From Aquabacterium parvum (GTDB taxonomy: Bacteria > Pseudomonadota > Gammaproteobacteria > Burkholderiales > Burkholderiaceae_C): a stretch of DNA of 64,000 nt. Under the pieces are notes generated by a model. That model made no database searches. It was not told the DNA's origin and was given only the letters and a program-made list of their open reading frames with translations. Shown here one piece after another: positions 27,742-36,514 of this stretch. How positions within the stretch are numbered: the stretch's first letter is position 1; each line of letters opens with the position of its first letter. The stretch covers positions 1 to 64,000 of the forward strand of contig NZ_LFRI01000165.1 of assembly GCF_001447195.1 (NCBI RefSeq), given 5' to 3'. The position numbers and the translations under genes are program-made.

Positions 27742-27757
27742 GGACGCCTGTTCGGGG

Positions 27758-30700
27758 TCAGTCGATCAGTTCGCGCCACGAGGTGCGGCGAACCGATCCC
27801 GGGGGCGCGGAGCCACCAGCGGGCGGCCGCTTGGTGTGGATGCCCATGCGGTTGTCGGGCACCAGCACGGTCGACTTGCCGCCGCCCAGGTCCAGCCAGG
27901 TGATGCCGGTGCCCAGGCCCGACGAAATCTGCTCGCCGGCGTACTTCTGATCGACGGCCGTGCTGCCGTTGAGCACGCTCAGGAAGTAGACCCACGAGGT
28001 GCCGGTGGGCGCGCAGGCGGTGCCTTCCGGCACGGCGCTCACGGCGGCCAGCGTGTTGTATTGCAGGCTCATGTCGACAGCGACGCGTTCCTTGGAGCTG
28101 GGCAGGTCGATCCCCCAGCCCAGGTCGGTGCCCCAGCGAACCTGGTTGACCGGGGTCGCGATGGTGCGGGTCTTGCCATCGGAGCCGGTCTCCAGGCTCT
28201 GGCGAACCAGGCGCTCGTTGGCTCGCACGTCGCCCCAGCCCGTGCTGGTCAGGGGGTCGGTGATGGCGTAGATGCTCTGGGTCTGCGTGTCGCTCATGTC
28301 GGTCTGGCCCAGGAAGCGTCCCGTGCCCACCAGCACCACGGCGTGCTTGCCACCGCCGTAGCTGACTTCGGCCAATTCCGGTCGCGTGGTGATCGGTTGG
28401 GCCTTGGTGGTCGTGACGCCGCTCTTGGTCGTCGAGGTTTGCAGTTGAGCCAGCAGCAAGGCCTTGCCCTTGGGTTCGATTTCGTCGTTGAAGTCGAAGC
28501 GCCACAGGTTGCCCAGCAGGTCGCCACCGTAGGCGCGGCGGGCGACGTTGTCGGTCTCGGAGTCGATCCAGACGTTGATCTTGCCCAGACCGCTCGGGGT
28601 GGTGGTGTCGCCCACGCCCACTTCGACGCCGCCCTTTTCAACGGTGGTCTGGATCTTCTTGATCAGGCTGCCGGTGTTGGCGTCGACGATGTAGAGCGCG
28701 CCCACGCCCGTGCCGCTGCCAGTGTGGTTGTTGTAGCCCGACGAGAACATCACCGTCCAGACTTGCTTGTAGACCTCCTTGTCGGTGGTGCTGGCGGCTT
28801 CGTCCTTGACCTTGATCTTGGTGATGATGGGGTTGCCGTAGCTGTAGCCCAGGTCGCCATCGCTGGAGGTGTCGAACTCCCAGAGCAGGGTGGGGCTGGT
28901 CGGGTTGGTGATGTCCAGCGCGTAGTAAGCCTTGCCGCCCTTGTTGAGGCCGCCGACCAGGATGGTGCGCCAGGTGCCGCTGCTGTCGGCCACGTCACCC
29001 ACGATGGGCGAGCCATCGACGAAGTAGCGGTGACGCTCGGCGTAGTCGCTGTCGGCAAGGTGATACAGGTTGGGCATCACGGCCGTTGGCACGAAGGCCC
29101 AGCGCTCGGTGCCACCGGAGGTGGAGTCGGCCGAGATGGCGTGCAGCATGCCGTCGTTGGCCGCGATGTAGACCGTCTTGGCACGCGACGATTGGTTGCG
29201 CACGAAGTCTGCGTAGCCTTCGTCGGCGTACTTGAACGGCGGGGCGCCCACGAACACCGGCGACGCGTTGACGATGTCGCCGAGCACACCCTTGCGAGCG
29301 CGGTAGATGCCGCCCTCGTTGGTGCGGTCACCGCGCAGGTAGTTCACCAGGTTGGCGCCGCTGTTGAAGATGGTGCGCTTGTCGTCGTCGAAGCCTTCGC
29401 ATTGGGTGGGGGCGGGGCTGCGCGAGCAGGCGTTGGCGAACTGGGAGCTCAGGCCGTCTGCGGTGAGGTTGGTGAAGTTGAAGGGCCTGAGCGCGAGCGA
29501 CGTGCTGCCCCCGGAGCTCACGCTGCCCTTGTAGTAAATGTTGCGCGAGCTGTAGAGGGTTGCGTTGAGTTGATCAAAGGCGCTCCACAGCTCTTGAGAG
29601 GACACCTCGACCCCGGTCAGCACACCGCCATCGGTGACCTCGATCAGCTTGAATGCCTTGAGGTCGCCGACCCAGTTGAGCGTGGTGTACGAAGCCAGGT
29701 AGGCCTCGTCGGTGCCAGGCACGGGGCGCAGCGAGCTCGCTGCAGCCGAGCCGCTGTAGCCGGAGGAGTTCTTGATGGTGGTCAGGGTGTCCTTGATGGA
29801 CTGCTCCAGCACCTTGCTCTCGGAGCCCGAGAAGTACTGGCCTCGGCCGTTGACCGCAGCGTGCCAAAGGTCGTCGATCTTGCCGGGGATGTCGCTGTCG
29901 ATCGAGCTGGGGTTGTAGGGCGTGGGCCAGTTGTTGGGGCCATTGCGCACGTTGAAGTAGTCACCGCTGGACTGGCTGATGTAGTTGGGGTCGTACTTCA
30001 TCTGACCGCTCACACCCAGGCCCAGGGTGAAGGTGGTCATGTGCTGGTAGGTGCCGGTGTCCATGCCGCTGGGCGAGAGCTCGCCGCGGCAAGCCTCGTG
30101 ATCGGGCGTGCGGATGCAGTTCACGCTGGCGTCGACCCGGAACGGCGTGGCGTAGTAGTAGGCGGCCACGTCAGCCAGAGAGTTGGAGGCGCCACCTTCC
30201 CAGGTTTCCTGCGTGTTGGTCAGGGTTTCGGCGGTGACGACGTTGTTGAGTGCCGTGGCCGTCGGGTCGACGATCACCGTTGAGGTGGCGGGGCCTGCCG
30301 CGTAGGAGGTGCTGTTGGTGCTGGGCAGGAAAGACGAGCAGTTGTTCCAGATCGAGACCGTGCAGGTGGACGAGCTGATCTTCCTGCGCGAGCCGGTGGC
30401 TTGCCAGCCGCCGGCTGTTGGTCCGGTGACCTGCTCGTTGGTGTCCGTCACCGAGGTGCCGACGACGTTGGGCGGGTTGGGGCTGGTGATGTCGCGTGTG
30501 ACCAGGCCGTCGAGGGTTTCGTACGTGCGAGTGGCCTGTGTGGCCTTGACGGTGGTCCGGTCACGTGTGGTGACCGTGGTGGAGGTGCTGTAGCCTGCGG
30601 TTTCGTAGTTGGTGCAGGTGTAGGTGGTCTTGCCCGACTTGGTCACGCCCACGCAGACGCGCTCCTGGTAGTTGCCCAGCGGGTAGCTGGTCACCGTGCG

Positions 30701-32083
30701 GCGCCACTCGCCACTCACGGTCGACTCACCATCGACGCGGTAGGTCTTGACGATGCGCATGCGCGCGCCGTCGTACTGCGGGCGCTTTTCATAGCCGTCG
30801 ACCTGGCCGACCAGCGTGGTGCCATCCACCTTGAAGGCGCCAAAGCCGTTGGCCTCGTCTTCGTCCGGGGTGTTCCAATAACCGTCGGTGGACAACAGGG
30901 TGTAGTTGCGCTGGCAGCTGTATTGAACCGGGTCGTCTGTGGCGGTGGTCTGGCCGGAGATGAGCTTGCCCTCCTGGCCGGGCGCGGCGTTGGCGTAGTA
31001 ACGACCCGCTTTGGACAGGGCTGCGCGCAGTGGCGTCCAGCTGGTGGCCGGGGTTTCGTACAGGCTGCGGTAGAAGTTGGCTCGCTGGGTTGCGTTGAAG
31101 TCACCGATGGCCAGGAAGTGGTTGTTGCCGGTCACCGCAGACGGGTCGGAGATGTTCGAGTAGCCCACGCGGTACTGATCGTCCAGGCCAGCGAACGCGA
31201 AACCGGCCGAAGAGCGCATCGTCAGGATGCGCTTGCGGTAGTAGGCGTGCCAGTTGGCGTAGTTGCTTTGCTGTTCAGCGGTCATGCTGCTGACGAGCGC
31301 GGACGTGAACACGGTGCCGACGGTGGTCCGGTTGCACTCCGTGTAGAAGGTGTTTTGCACCACCGCGCCACTGGCGTTGTACGTCCAGCCCAGGCGGGGT
31401 TGCGAGCCGATGTAGGTGTAGTACGTCCAGCCCGTGGTGTCGACCGCAGACGGGGGGCCCACCCTCCAGCCTGCATAGCTGATGTTGGCGTCGTTGGTGC
31501 TGAACGTGACATTGACCGTCACGCTCAGCGGAGATGAGGTGGTGAAGCTGGTGATCGTGCCTTGCATCCAGCGTGCACTCGATCCACCGACCGAGCTGCT
31601 GGTGTCCGACACCATCAACAAGGTGTTGCCAACGGCGTAACCCGAGGTGCTGCTGACCGTGAAGGTCTTGCTGCCCAGGCCCATGTTGTGGGTGCTGGAG
31701 CTGCTGCGGCTGCTCGACATGCTGGGGTTGAAGCCATCGTTGCGGGTCGCCGAAGCTTGCAGGGTCGGGTAACTGGCGCCGGTGGGCGTCTTGGGCGGGT
31801 CGTAGGTGACGTCGGGGTTGTAGGCCAGGCCGTTGCACTGCGAAGAATCCCGTCCGATGGCCCGGCCGTAATCGTCGTTCTGAAGCATGCCGACCGATTC
31901 GGGCATGTAGGTGTTGGCCATCGAACCCGAGTTGTCCATGATGAACAGCAAATTGGGTTTGGCCGAGATCTCGGTGCTGGCCAGGGGCTCGTTGGACAGG
32001 TCGGTCTCGCCCGCCATCAGGCGGGTGGACAAAGCCATCGTCGTGCTGACAACGATGGCGCAGAGGGTGATTCGAGACTTCAT
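27758..32083 (-). CDS. pilY1: PilY1-like type IV pilus tip adhesin/assembly protein
   Basis: 1441 residues. A signal peptide (MKSRITLCAIVVSTTMALS) is followed by a von Willebrand A-like MIDAS motif DNSGSM at about 50-55, a Ser/Thr-rich central region, and a C-terminal PilY1 beta-propeller with calcium-site-like loops (GDVADSSGTW, YIVDANTGSL) and QVWTVMFSSGYNN-type blades. PilY1 sits at pilus tips and works with minor pilins to prime assembly. AAAGGAACGGCC precedes the ATG at 32083. It follows pilX by 41 bases. The large open frame on the opposite strand (27623-30283) is only a shadow. Confidence 0.93.
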   Translation of the reverse strand: MKSRITLCAIVVSTTMALSTRLMAGETDLSNEPLASTEISAKPNLLFIMDNSGSMANTYMPESVGMLQNDDYGRAIGRDSSQCNGLAYNPDVTYDPPKTPTGASYPTLQASATRNDGFNPSMSSSRSSSSTHNMGLGSKTFTVSSTSGYAVGNTLLMVSDTSSSVGGSSARWMQGTITSFTTSSPLSVTVNVTFSTNDANISYAGWRVGPPSAVDTTGWTYYTYIGSQPRLGWTYNASGAVVQNTFYTECNRTTVGTVFTSALVSSMTAEQQSNYANWHAYYRKRILTMRSSAGFAFAGLDDQYRVGYSNISDPSAVTGNNHFLAIGDFNATQRANFYRSLYETPATSWTPLRAALSKAGRYYANAAPGQEGKLISGQTTATDDPVQYSCQRNYTLLSTDGYWNTPDEDEANGFGAFKVDGTTLVGQVDGYEKRPQYDGARMRIVKTYRVDGESTVSGEWRRTVTSYPLGNYQERVCVGVTKSGKTTYTCTNYETAGYSTSTTVTTRDRTTVKATQATRTYETLDGLVTRDITSPNPPNVVGTSVTDTNEQVTGPTAGGWQATGSRRKISSSTCTVSIWNNCSSFLPSTNSTSYAAGPATSTVIVDPTATALNNVVTAETLTNTQETWEGGASNSLADVAAYYYATPFRVDASVNCIRTPDHEACRGELSPSGMDTGTYQHMTTFTLGLGVSGQMKYDPNYISQSSGDYFNVRNGPNNWPTPYNPSSIDSDIPGKIDDLWHAAVNGRGQYFSGSESKVLEQSIKDTLTTIKNSSGYSGSAAASSLRPVPGTDEAYLASYTTLNWVGDLKAFKLIEVTDGGVLTGVEVSSQELWSAFDQLNATLYSSRNIYYKGSVSSGGSTSLALRPFNFTNLTADGLSSQFANACSRSPAPTQCEGFDDDKRTIFNSGANLVNYLRGDRTNEGGIYRARKGVLGDIVNASPVFVGAPPFKYADEGYADFVRNQSSRAKTVYIAANDGMLHAISADSTSGGTERWAFVPTAVMPNLYHLADSDYAERHRYFVDGSPIVGDVADSSGTWRTILVGGLNKGGKAYYALDITNPTSPTLLWEFDTSSDGDLGYSYGNPIITKIKVKDEAASTTDKEVYKQVWTVMFSSGYNNHTGSGTGVGALYIVDANTGSLIKKIQTTVEKGGVEVGVGDTTTPSGLGKINVWIDSETDNVARRAYGGDLLGNLWRFDFNDEIEPKGKALLLAQLQTSTTKSGVTTTKAQPITTRPELAEVSYGGGKHAVVLVGTGRFLGQTDMSDTQTQSIYAITDPLTSTGWGDVRANERLVRQSLETGSDGKTRTIATPVNQVRWGTDLGWGIDLPSSKERVAVDMSLQYNTLAAVSAVPEGTACAPTGTSWVYFLSVLNGSTAVDQKYAGEQISSGLGTGITWLDLGGGKSTVLVPDNRMGIHTKRPPAGGSAPPGSVRRTSWRELID

Positions 32084-32124
32084 GGCCGTTCCTTTCACGT
32101 CCGTGAACCGCTCATCGCACTTCA

Positions 32125-32790
32125 TCAGAAGTGGATGATGGTTTCGGTGTAGCTGACGGTGTTGCGGGCGCCCACGGAGCGCACGATGATCCGGTAATAG
32201 GCGTCGGGGGATCCGACGAATCGGGCGTAGTCACCGTAGTCCAGCTTGCCCCGTTTGGTGGAGCTGCCGCTGGACGCATCGGCGGGGGTGATGCAGGCGT
32301 TGCCATCGGCGATGGCGCCAGCCTGCTGGCAGAGCCGGAAGATCACGTAGTCGCTGCGCTGATCTCCGTCGGCAGCCAGGCTGCGCGCGCCCAACGTGCA
32401 TTGGGCGGAGGTGGCCTCGTTCGCATACTTGCAGCCGTCCGCTTCCCAGTCCACCAGCAGGCGGGTGCTCTCGCCGCTCTGGCCGGTCGGGTCCAGCGTG
32501 TCGGTCGAGCTGGCGTAGTAGCCCGAGCCTCCGCCGTTGTCGTTGCTGGAGTTCTGGGTCCGATCCGGCACGCCCTGCAGAAAGACGATGGCGGCTTCGG
32601 TGGCCCGCTCGGCAGATGCCGTGGCGTCTTGCTTGAAGCCGAGGTTGCCCAGCACCATGCCACTCGTGTCGACCGAGCGGATCAGGGCGACGGCGCCCAT
32701 CGACAGGGCCACCAGCGCCAGCAGCGCAAAGATCAGGGACATGCCTCGCTGGGCGGCCCTCATCGACGGATCAAGGTGTGATGCGTGCAT
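32125..32790 (-). CDS. pilX: Type IV pilus minor pilin PilX-like
   Basis: 221 residues. N-terminus MRAAQRGMSLIFALLALVALSMGAVAL has a G-M-S prepilin-type cleavage site and hydrophobic helix, with an unusual absence of Glu at position 5 typical for PilX-like proteins. The soluble domain contains cysteines (DGCKY, QCTLG, RLCQQ, NACIT). Start at 32790 is two bases after the pilW stop, implying tight coupling. Minor pilins with PilY1 form the pilus priming complex. Confidence 0.85.
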   Translation of the reverse strand: MHASHLDPSMRAAQRGMSLIFALLALVALSMGAVALIRSVDTSGMVLGNLGFKQDATASAERATEAAIVFLQGVPDRTQNSSNDNGGGSGYYASSTDTLDPTGQSGESTRLLVDWEADGCKYANEATSAQCTLGARSLAADGDQRSDYVIFRLCQQAGAIADGNACITPADASSGSSTKRGKLDYGDYARFVGSPDAYYRIIVRSVGARNTVSYTETIIHF

Positions 32791-32792
32791 GG

Positions 32793-33899
32793 TCAGTTCG
32801 CCCACAACATGTTGCGCAAGGGGATGACGGTGTCGAAGACCTTGTAGCGGTAGTGGCGCCACTCGGTGTCGTTGGCCGCAGAGACCTGCAGGGTCAGGCA
32901 CTGGCTTTCACCGCAGTCGTCGGTGCCGGTGACGGTGACGGTCTGGCCGACGTCCCACAGCGGGTCGCTGGTCGTGACCTCGTCTTTTTCGCGCTGGGCG
33001 CTGCGGGCCACCACCGCCATGCGCACGGTGCGCACCTGGCGCCAGCCGGCGTTGTCGGTCGGGGTGGTCTGGTCGTAGCTGTCGACCACGCCATCTTCGT
33101 TGGTGTCCTTGCCGTAGTAGGCCTTCATCAGCACGATCTGAGAGGCCACGGTGGCGGTGGCGGGGACGTCGGTGGCGGTGATCAGGTCAACGCTTTGAAG
33201 GTCGCTGTCGGCACTGACCTCGTAGCGGCGGCTGACCAGGCGCGAGACGTTGCTCAGCGTCGTGCCGGCAGCGTAGCTCGACGGCATGATGCTGGTGCTC
33301 GGGTTCCAGGATGCGCTGGCCGAGATGTGAGGAATGGTCGTGCCCGTGAGCGCGTTGGTGCTGTCGGTTCGCACCTGGAACAGCGTGCACCAGTTGGTGG
33401 CCGATGGCGCCGTCGGCATGGCGATGAGCATGTCGCCGTTGGCGATGCCAACCGTCGACTGAACCTCGAAGCTGTGGCTGGTGCTGGAGTGGTTGCCGGT
33501 GGTCACCACAGGCAGTGCCGCGCGGGTGCTGCCACTGCGAAGGACGGTGACGCTGTCCGAGGCGTTGGCGGCCCCGCCCGAGGTGATGATCACGGGCGCC
33601 AGCGTGAAGGTGCGCGTGGGGTTGGCGTCGTATTGGCCACGCACCTCGCAGCCGAGCAGATCGGGGTTGTTGACCACACCGTAGCCGGCCATCTGAAGGT
33701 CGCGCTGCACGGTGTAGAGGGCCAGTGCCCCGTTGACCTGAGCGTCGCTGCCCTGGGTGGTGGTGCGCCGACTGCCTTCCGCCGCCCACATGACCTGAGC
33801 GACGATGACGGTGGTGATCAGGGCCAGCGTGATGCCGACCATCAACTCGACCAGCGTGAAGCCAGCCTGTTGTCTCTTGGGGTGCGTGAGGGTGCCCAT
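32793..33899 (-). CDS. pilW: Type IV pilus minor pilin PilW-like
   Basis: 368 residues with class III signal QQAGFTLVELMVGITLALITT (cleavage after Gly, Glu at +5), then a large globular domain rich in Thr/Val/Asp, typical of PilW. Start overlaps closely with pilV's end (stop at 33904). Part of the pilE-fimT-pilV-pilW-pilX-pilY1 operon. Confidence 0.9.
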   Translation of the reverse strand: MGTLTHPKRQQAGFTLVELMVGITLALITTVIVAQVMWAAEGSRRTTTQGSDAQVNGALALYTVQRDLQMAGYGVVNNPDLLGCEVRGQYDANPTRTFTLAPVIITSGGAANASDSVTVLRSGSTRAALPVVTTGNHSSTSHSFEVQSTVGIANGDMLIAMPTAPSATNWCTLFQVRTDSTNALTGTTIPHISASASWNPSTSIMPSSYAAGTTLSNVSRLVSRRYEVSADSDLQSVDLITATDVPATATVASQIVLMKAYYGKDTNEDGVVDSYDQTTPTDNAGWRQVRTVRMAVVARSAQREKDEVTTSDPLWDVGQTVTVTGTDDCGESQCLTLQVSAANDTEWRHYRYKVFDTVIPLRNMLWAN

Positions 33900-33903
33900 G
33901 GTG

Positions 33904-34335
33904 TCAGCCCGCCGCGCGAATGAAGGTGGTGGTGACGTACTGGTGGTCGCCGTCGGACGGCGAGGTCCAGCGCACCGTGATGGTCACTTCGCCGGTGGCA
34001 GCGTTCACGACATCGATCGTGCCCGTGCCTTTGGGCAAGCTGTTGGCCACCTTGGCCTGCCACTCGCTGCATCGGGCGTAGCCGTCGCAGGTGTCGTAGC
34101 TGCCGAGGTTGGTGGTGTCGGACCACATCACCCCGATGAGCTCGTTGGCCAGGTAGGTGGCGTCAGCACGTGACTTGGCACTGCTCTGTGCGTGGGTCAT
34201 CTGGGCTTGCAGGCCCACCAGGGCCAACACGCCGATGCTGAAGATCAGGATGGCGACCAGGACTTCGATCAGCATGGCGCCGCGAACGTGCCGAGGGTGG
34301 GTCGGGTGCGGGCGTGGATGCGTGGGTTGGTGCAT
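33904..34335 (-). CDS. pilV: Type IV pilus modification/minor pilin PilV-like
   Basis: 143 residues. After a His/Pro-rich leader, RGAMLIEVLVAILIFSIGVLAL is a prepilin signal with Ala instead of Gly/Phe around the cleavage site but with the conserved Glu; a short C-terminal domain contains a Cys pair (YDTCDGYARCSEW). The start ATG at 34335 is chosen because the upstream reading has no further good start and the fimT stop is at 34350. Confidence 0.87.
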   Translation of the reverse strand: MHQPTHPRPHPTHPRHVRGAMLIEVLVAILIFSIGVLALVGLQAQMTHAQSSAKSRADATYLANELIGVMWSDTTNLGSYDTCDGYARCSEWQAKVANSLPKGTGTIDVVNAATGEVTITVRWTSPSDGDHQYVTTTFIRAAG

Positions 34336-34349
34336 GGTGATGCTCCGCG

Positions 34350-34955
34350 TCAGGGGCAGCGACGTGGGTCGGTGTCGTCGGTGATGCCGGGGTCGCACAT
34401 GCGCACCATGCCGTTGGCGCTGATGTCGATGCGCAGGGGGCGGTCGTCGCCCTGGCTGACGGCGTAGTCCACGGTGATGCGGGTCAGGTCGCCGCTGCGA
34501 CGGCCGAAGGCGTCGAAGGTGACGCTGCTCGCGGCGGTGCTGCCATCGGACGCCACGCCGCTGATGCGCACGCCGGCACCGCCATCGGCGCCCACGTGGG
34601 TGGCCACGATCATCGGGTCGGTGGCGGACGTGGGGGTGTCGCTGGGCGCCGTGTCGCAAGCGCCTTCCGGGTCGCGCACGCTCACCACCCAGGAGGTGCC
34701 GGCTGCCGACAGTGCGCAGTCGCTGGTCAGGGCCGTGGTGCTGCCGGGCGTGACCAGGTGAAAACCGATGGCGCGGTTGCGGCGCACCGCTTCGTTGCGG
34801 GCGTGTTGCAGGCCGTTCTGCACAGCCTCGGCCTGGTTGCGCAGTCGGATGTTGCGCAGCCAGCTGTTGATGCTGGGCATGGACGAGGTCAGGATCAGCG
34901 CCAGCACGACCAGCACGACCGCGATCTCGATGATGGAAAAGCCGCGTTGACGCAT
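34350..34955 (-). CDS. fimT: Type IV pilin-like protein FimT/GspH
   Basis: 201 residues. MRQRGFSIIEIAVVLVVLALIL is a classic short prepilin leader (cleavage after G, Glu at +5). The following helix SINSWLRNIRLRNQAEAVQNGL and NEAVRRN are typical of FimT/GspH. Cysteines occur in the globular domain. Eight bases after pilE. Confidence 0.88.
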   Translation of the reverse strand: MRQRGFSIIEIAVVLVVLALILTSSMPSINSWLRNIRLRNQAEAVQNGLQHARNEAVRRNRAIGFHLVTPGSTTALTSDCALSAAGTSWVVSVRDPEGACDTAPSDTPTSATDPMIVATHVGADGGAGVRISGVASDGSTAASSVTFDAFGRRSGDLTRITVDYAVSQGDDRPLRIDISANGMVRMCDPGITDDTDPRRCP

Positions 34956-34963
34956 GGCGAACC

Positions 34964-35446
34964 TCACGAGCAGTCTCCTGTGGACCTCAGGGCCCAGCAA
35001 GCCACGCCGGTGGTCGCCGAGCCTTTGAATTCGGTGGTGGCCTTGGCGCCGCGTTCATTGAGCGTGTAGGTGTAGCCCGCTGCCGTGCCTTTGCCGGTAG
35101 CGGTCAGCAGGTAAGCCTGGCCGCTGTCGGAGGGCTCGCAGGTGTAATCGAAGTACTTGACCTCACCGCCCACCTCGGCCGACGTCAGGGCCTCTGCGGC
35201 GGCGTTGCCGCATGTGGCGGCGTCTGCTGCCGGGGCGTAGCGGCGGTTGTCCTGGTAGAACTGCTCCAGCCGAATGCGCATCTGTGCCAGGTTGGTGAAC
35301 GCCTCCTGCATCGCGCCACGGCGGATGTAGTCGGTGTAAGCCGGCAGGGCCACCGAGGCCAGGATGGCGACGATGGCCACCACGATCATCACCTCGATGA
35401 GCGTGAAGCCGGTGGCGCGAGCGCGTGTGTGAATCGGTGTGGACAT
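34964..35446 (-). CDS. pilE: Type IV pilin PilE-like
   Basis: 160 residues: prepilin leader ending RATG, then FTLIEVMIVVAIVAILASVALPAY, the standard type IV pilin N-terminal helix, and a globular part with PilE-type QMRIRLEQFYQDNRRYAP and three or four cysteines forming likely disulfides (TCGN, YTCEP, VACWA, GDCS). First gene of the operon. ATG at 35446 preceded by AAGGGG at suitable spacing. Confidence 0.9.
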   Translation of the reverse strand: MSTPIHTRARATGFTLIEVMIVVAIVAILASVALPAYTDYIRRGAMQEAFTNLAQMRIRLEQFYQDNRRYAPAADAATCGNAAAEALTSAEVGGEVKYFDYTCEPSDSGQAYLLTATGKGTAAGYTYTLNERGAKATTEFKGSATTGVACWALRSTGDCS

Positions 35447-35523
35447 GCCAGAAACCCCTTGGTGTGGATCCATGATGTCCACATCGGGAAATTCTGGTCA
35501 GGCATGTAGCCGAGCGAGCGGCA

Positions 35524-35551
35524 GAACAGCGTGACAAAGCACACGCTGTTC
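35524..35551. repeat. Perfect inverted repeat upstream of the pilin operon
   Basis: GAACAGCGTG and CACGCTGTTC flank an 8-base loop in the 165-base gap between the sulfurtransferase and pilE. There is no T-tract on either strand, so it is more likely an operator or RNA hairpin than a terminator. Confidence 0.5.
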
Positions 35552-35610
35552 AGTCGGGTAACGTCTTGTTGCAGATGGCCCTTGACCGTTTGCGCCGAGG
35601 GCCTTGCCGT

Positions 35611-36486
35611 TCATCCGTTCGAGCCGACCGCTCGGGGGCGGGCCGGGTCGGCGCACCATTCGCTCCAGGAGCCGGCGTACAGCCGCCCCATCGGCAAGCC
35701 GGCGTGGGCCAGCGCCAGCAGGTTGTGGCAGGCCGTCACGCCCGAGCCGCACTGGTGCACGAGCCGGCTCAGGTCCTGCCCGGGCACGGTGGATTCGAAC
35801 TCGGCGAGCAGTTGCGCCGCGGGCTTGAAGCGCCCGTCTTGCAGGTTGAGCTGGAAGAAGCGGTTGGCCGCGCCCGGGATGTGGCCGCCAACCGGGTCGA
35901 GCGTTTCGTTTTCGCCTCGGAAGCGGTCGGGGGCGCGGGCGTCGAGCAGTTGCACGCCAGGGGCGCGGCCCTGCAGGCTGGCGAGCACCTCGTCGGCGCT
36001 GAGCAGCCAGCCTGCTTGCGGTTTCAGGGCGATGTGGGTGAGGGGGCGTTCGGCAGGGGTGTCGGTGCTCACCGCACCCCCCGCAGCCTGCCAGGCGGCC
36101 CAGCCACCGTCGAGCACCTGCACCCGCGCGTGGCCCACCCATCGCAACAGCCACCAGGCGCGTGCGGCGAACATGCCACCTGCGTCGTCGTACGCCACCA
36201 CGCGCGTGGTGGGCGTCAGGCCCCAGCGGCTCAGGGTGTCGGCCAGGGACTCCAGGGAGGGCAGCGGGTGGCGGCCGTTGCTGCCTGCCTTGGGGCCCGA
36301 CAGGTCGCGGTCGAGGTGGGCATGCCGCGCACCGGGGATGTGGCCCGCGCGCCAGGCGGCTTCGCCCGCTTCGGGCTGCATCAGGTTGAAGCGGGCGTCG
36401 AGCACCAGCACGTCCTCGCTGCCGGGTTGCGCCAGCAAGGTCAGCAGGCTGGGGGCGTCGATCAGCGCAGGCAAGTCGGCGTGCAT
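35611..36486 (-). CDS. sseA: Thiosulfate/3-mercaptopyruvate sulfurtransferase
   Basis: 291-residue double-rhodanese enzyme transferring sulfur from thiosulfate or mercaptopyruvate to thiols or cyanide. The N-terminal inactive rhodanese domain (LDARFNL, GHIPGARHAHLDRDLSG) precedes the catalytic one, whose active-site loop is HQCGSGVTA (Cys about 247). The CGSGVTA loop is typical of mercaptopyruvate sulfurtransferases. Start MHADLPALI. Same strand as and 28 bases downstream of the thioredoxin-TPR gene. Confidence 0.92.
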   Translation of the reverse strand: MHADLPALIDAPSLLTLLAQPGSEDVLVLDARFNLMQPEAGEAAWRAGHIPGARHAHLDRDLSGPKAGSNGRHPLPSLESLADTLSRWGLTPTTRVVAYDDAGGMFAARAWWLLRWVGHARVQVLDGGWAAWQAAGGAVSTDTPAERPLTHIALKPQAGWLLSADEVLASLQGRAPGVQLLDARAPDRFRGENETLDPVGGHIPGAANRFFQLNLQDGRFKPAAQLLAEFESTVPGQDLSRLVHQCGSGVTACHNLLALAHAGLPMGRLYAGSWSEWCADPARPRAVGSNG

Positions 36487-36514
36487 GGGGTGGCTCCGCA
36501 GCAGTCGGTCCAGG

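Noticed and set aside
27623-30283. 886-codon open frame on the + strand opposite pilY1
   Set aside because: Low-information Gly/Val/Ala/His composition; it is the high-GC antisense shadow of the pilY1 gene, which has strong motifs and a good start.
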